Assembly (NCBI RefSeq): GCF_036880985.1
Contig: NZ_JBAJNO010000003.1
Span: forward strand, 1 to 64,000
Length of the DNA: 64,000 nt
DNA from: Limibacter armeniacum
Lineage (GTDB): Bacteria; Bacteroidota; Bacteroidia; Cytophagales; Flammeovirgaceae
Direction: 5' to 3'
Shown: positions 62,681-64,000 of the stretch, piece after piece
Numbering within the stretch: position 1 is the stretch's first letter
Layout of the letters: every line of letters starts with the position of its first letter
Notes under the pieces: generated by a model
What the model was told of the DNA's origin: nothing
The model's input: only the letters and a program-made list of their open reading frames with translations
Database searches by the model: none
Made by a program: the position numbers and the translations under genes

Positions 62681-63412
62681 TGATAAATCGGGTCGGTACT
62701 AATATTAAAAGCTGATAGATTATCAAGGGTAGACCTTTTGTAACCTATCAGCTTTTTTGTTTTTGTCTTATGGTTACTATTAGTTAGTTCTCGTCTTACA
62801 AAACTCCGTAAACTTTTAGGAGCAATCTTGCCATATTCAACCAGCTCCCGATAGGCAGCTGATTTTTTAGAGGTTCGGGTATCTATTCCGAACCTTGAAA
62901 AAACTTTTTGAAGGAAATGCTCATTGAAAGCCAGGGACTTAATATCCGCTAAAGAGAAAGTCCCTCTCTCTCTTCCATCGGCACATTCAAATGATGGCAG
63001 ACCTTCGCCAAGTTCACCGCCGTTAGGCTGGCGTTGCCTAGCCGCCCGCAAAACCCGCAATCTCCAATCCACGCATTTCCCTTCCTGCGCAGCCAGACCA
63101 GAAATAGCCGATCCCGCAGGTCTGCTTGCCTGACTTGGAAAGGAAACTAGGATCAAATGCCACTACCCAATCCTGCTTTTGACAGTGAGAGAGCAGTAAG
63201 GTATTAAAGGCAAAGAAATTGAATCCTTTGCCGAACCAGTTTCGCAACGTTGTTTCCGTCAACTGACTGTAACGGGTAATATTGGTTAGGTTATTTATAT
63301 ACTCCCCTGACTATCAGCATGGTAGTGAAAAGGTGAATCAGAAATTTCTTCTGAGGCCCAGCGTACGCCCTGCATTTTATCCAATATTTGTTCCGTGAGT
63401 ATCTCGATGCTC
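62677..63412 (-). pseudogene. decayed DDE transposase
   Basis: Scattered frames on the minus strand add up to a broken transposase. The start reads MSIEILTEQILDKMQGV from an ATG at 63412. After a stop and frameshift, NNLTNITRYSQLTETTLRN leads into DWVVAFDPSFLSKSGKQTCG then IGYFWSGCAGREMRGLEIAG, the first DDE Asp region. The catalytic middle is missing and another frame continues as RGTFSLADIKSLAFNEHFLQ, the C-terminus. Several lesions are present, so it is inactive. No inverted repeats could be assigned. Confidence 0.65.
62707..62758 (+). terminator. intrinsic terminator after AraC gene
   Basis: Arms AAAAGCTGATAG and CTATCAGCTTTT (12 bp, perfect) with a 26-base loop, followed by further T. 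Confidence 0.75.
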
Positions 63413-63491
63413 ATAGGGCAAAAGGATTGTTGTTTGGCTTAGGAACCACAAAATTAACCTTTCGCTTTTTTATTGCCCAGAATTAAAAACT

Positions 63492-63550
63492 TTACGGAGT
63501 ATTATTATTAGTACTATCTTGAAAAAATAACGATAGCTTTTTATTAGCAT
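63492..63550 (+). repeat. dispersed hairpin repeat, copy K
   Basis: Contains TTAGTACTATCTTGAAAAA and ATAACGATAGCTTTTTATTA, aligned with the core and 3' part of the other copies. The 5' arm is eroded. It lies 33 bp before the PaiB-like gene, in the same direction. Confidence 0.55.
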
Positions 63551-63582
63551 AAATTTTCATCCAAACCGATATAAAAAATCAT

Positions 63583-64000
63583 ATGCACTTACCAAAATTA
63601 TTTAAGACGGAAAATTATGAAGTTCTTCAAGAAGTAATAACAAATAATCCATTTTCAAATTTAATCATCTATAACAAAAGAATAATTGCGACAAGAGCAA
63701 TGATGGCAATAAATGGAAGTGAAAATGACTTTTATATTGAAACACACCTTAATAAAGCTAACCCAGTAGCGAGACAAATTGATATTAAAGAAGAAGTTCT
63801 TTGTGAGTTTTTAGGCTCTCATACATACATAAGCTCATCATGGTATGACCATATTAATGTCTCTACATGGAATTATGAACAAGTTCAGATATACGGAAAA
63901 GTAGAATTCATGACCGAAACAGCACTTTACAACCATCTCAATAAGTTGACTAACACCTATGAATCTTCTCAGAAGTGTCCAATAACATTAGAGAAAATGG
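63583..64000 (+). CDS. PaiB-like FMN-binding protein, 5' part
   Basis: 139 codons to the right edge. MHLPKLFKTENYEVLQEVIT, then HLNKANPVARQIDIKEEVLC, and the strong FLGSHTYISSSWYDHINVST with WNYEQVQIYGKVEFM match the PaiB/FMN-binding split-barrel family ('negative transcriptional regulator'). Full proteins have about 200-210 residues, so about two thirds is present. In Bacillus PaiB affects sporulation and protease genes. Most homologs are flavin-binding proteins of unsettled role. It stands alone after hairpin repeat K. Confidence 0.88.
   Translation, partial: MHLPKLFKTENYEVLQEVITNNPFSNLIIYNKRIIATRAMMAINGSENDFYIETHLNKANPVARQIDIKEEVLCEFLGSHTYISSSWYDHINVSTWNYEQVQIYGKVEFMTETALYNHLNKLTNTYESSQKCPITLEKM

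Noticed and set aside
62990-63060. GTTAGGC heptamer identical to a classical integron core site, in a small GC-rich hairpin
   Set aside because: It lies inside the decayed transposase and has no matching partner, so it is probably chance.
1-64000. Integron integrase, CRISPR array, rRNA or tRNA genes
   Set aside because: None seen on either strand. The attC-like reading of the repeats therefore lacks its enzyme in this window.

Overview
The window comes from an AT-rich member of the Bacteroidota, most likely a marine-type Cytophagia. The evidence is: a protein with a type A T9SS C-terminal sorting domain (29912-31312), a TonB receptor with an N-terminal carboxypeptidase-regulatory-like domain, a secreted sulfatase, several secreted glycoside hydrolases (GH2, GH13, GH39, GH43), many AraC regulators, a Bacteroidota-type MepB and NIPSNAP protein, and IS3/IS4 elements. 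No rRNA, tRNA, CRISPR array or phage module was recognised. Family calls rest on motif reading alone.

Layout. 1-2.9 kb: 5' part of a Kup potassium transporter, then a methyltransferase and a membrane protein/MepB pair. 3-13.4 kb: arylsulfatase, a 0.9 kb non-coding gap, a DUF3500 lipoprotein / HupE-UreJ / TonB receptor cluster that looks like metal uptake, a NIPSNAP protein and a GH13 lipoprotein. 13.5-18.8 kb: a complete tripartite efflux operon (ABC ATPase, adaptor, permease, TolC) divergent from an AraC regulator. 18.8-22.2 kb: small unknown genes, a gutted aminotransferase gene, and a Crp / DUF606 / GNAT group. 22.3-25.4 kb: a zinc-homeostasis locus (secreted protein, ABC remnant, MerC, CobW GTPase, Zur) with three Zur-like palindromes. 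25.5-26.8 kb: an intact IS4-family element with a 9-bp target duplication.

26.8-44.5 kb is an accessory zone of one-gene or two-gene units separated by strong hairpin terminators and by a dispersed ~90-bp hairpin repeat. It also holds an IS3-family element inside an already damaged secreted-protein gene. 44.7-51.6 kb: AraC plus iron alcohol dehydrogenase, then a xylan-type GH39/GH43 pair with its own membrane-anchored AraC regulator. 51.9-54.7 kb: SgcJ-like protein, a SufR-like regulator divergent from superoxide dismutase, a DUF2480 fragment and an FMN reductase. 54.9-62.7 kb: GH2 enzyme, acetyltransferase, and a six-gene redox operon (cupin, Zn-ADH, aldo/keto reductase, cyclophilin-like lipoprotein, cupin, tautomerase) divergent from an AraC regulator. 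The end holds a dead transposase, another hairpin repeat and the start of a PaiB-like gene.

Two things deserve attention. First, at least eight copies of a ~60-95 bp imperfect-hairpin repeat lie on the + strand, each directly upstream of a + strand accessory gene (methyltransferase, cREC, DUF1963, membrane protein, LysE exporter, secreted protein, SRA-HNH remnant, PaiB). The best copies have complementary AAC/GTT-containing ends and a mismatched inner stem, which recalls integron attC sites, but no integrase is visible here. Second, several genes survive as an N-terminus fused in frame to a C-terminus with the catalytic middle missing (aminotransferase, ABC ATPase-permease, SRA-HNH endonuclease, transposase), an unusual concentration of the same kind of lesion.
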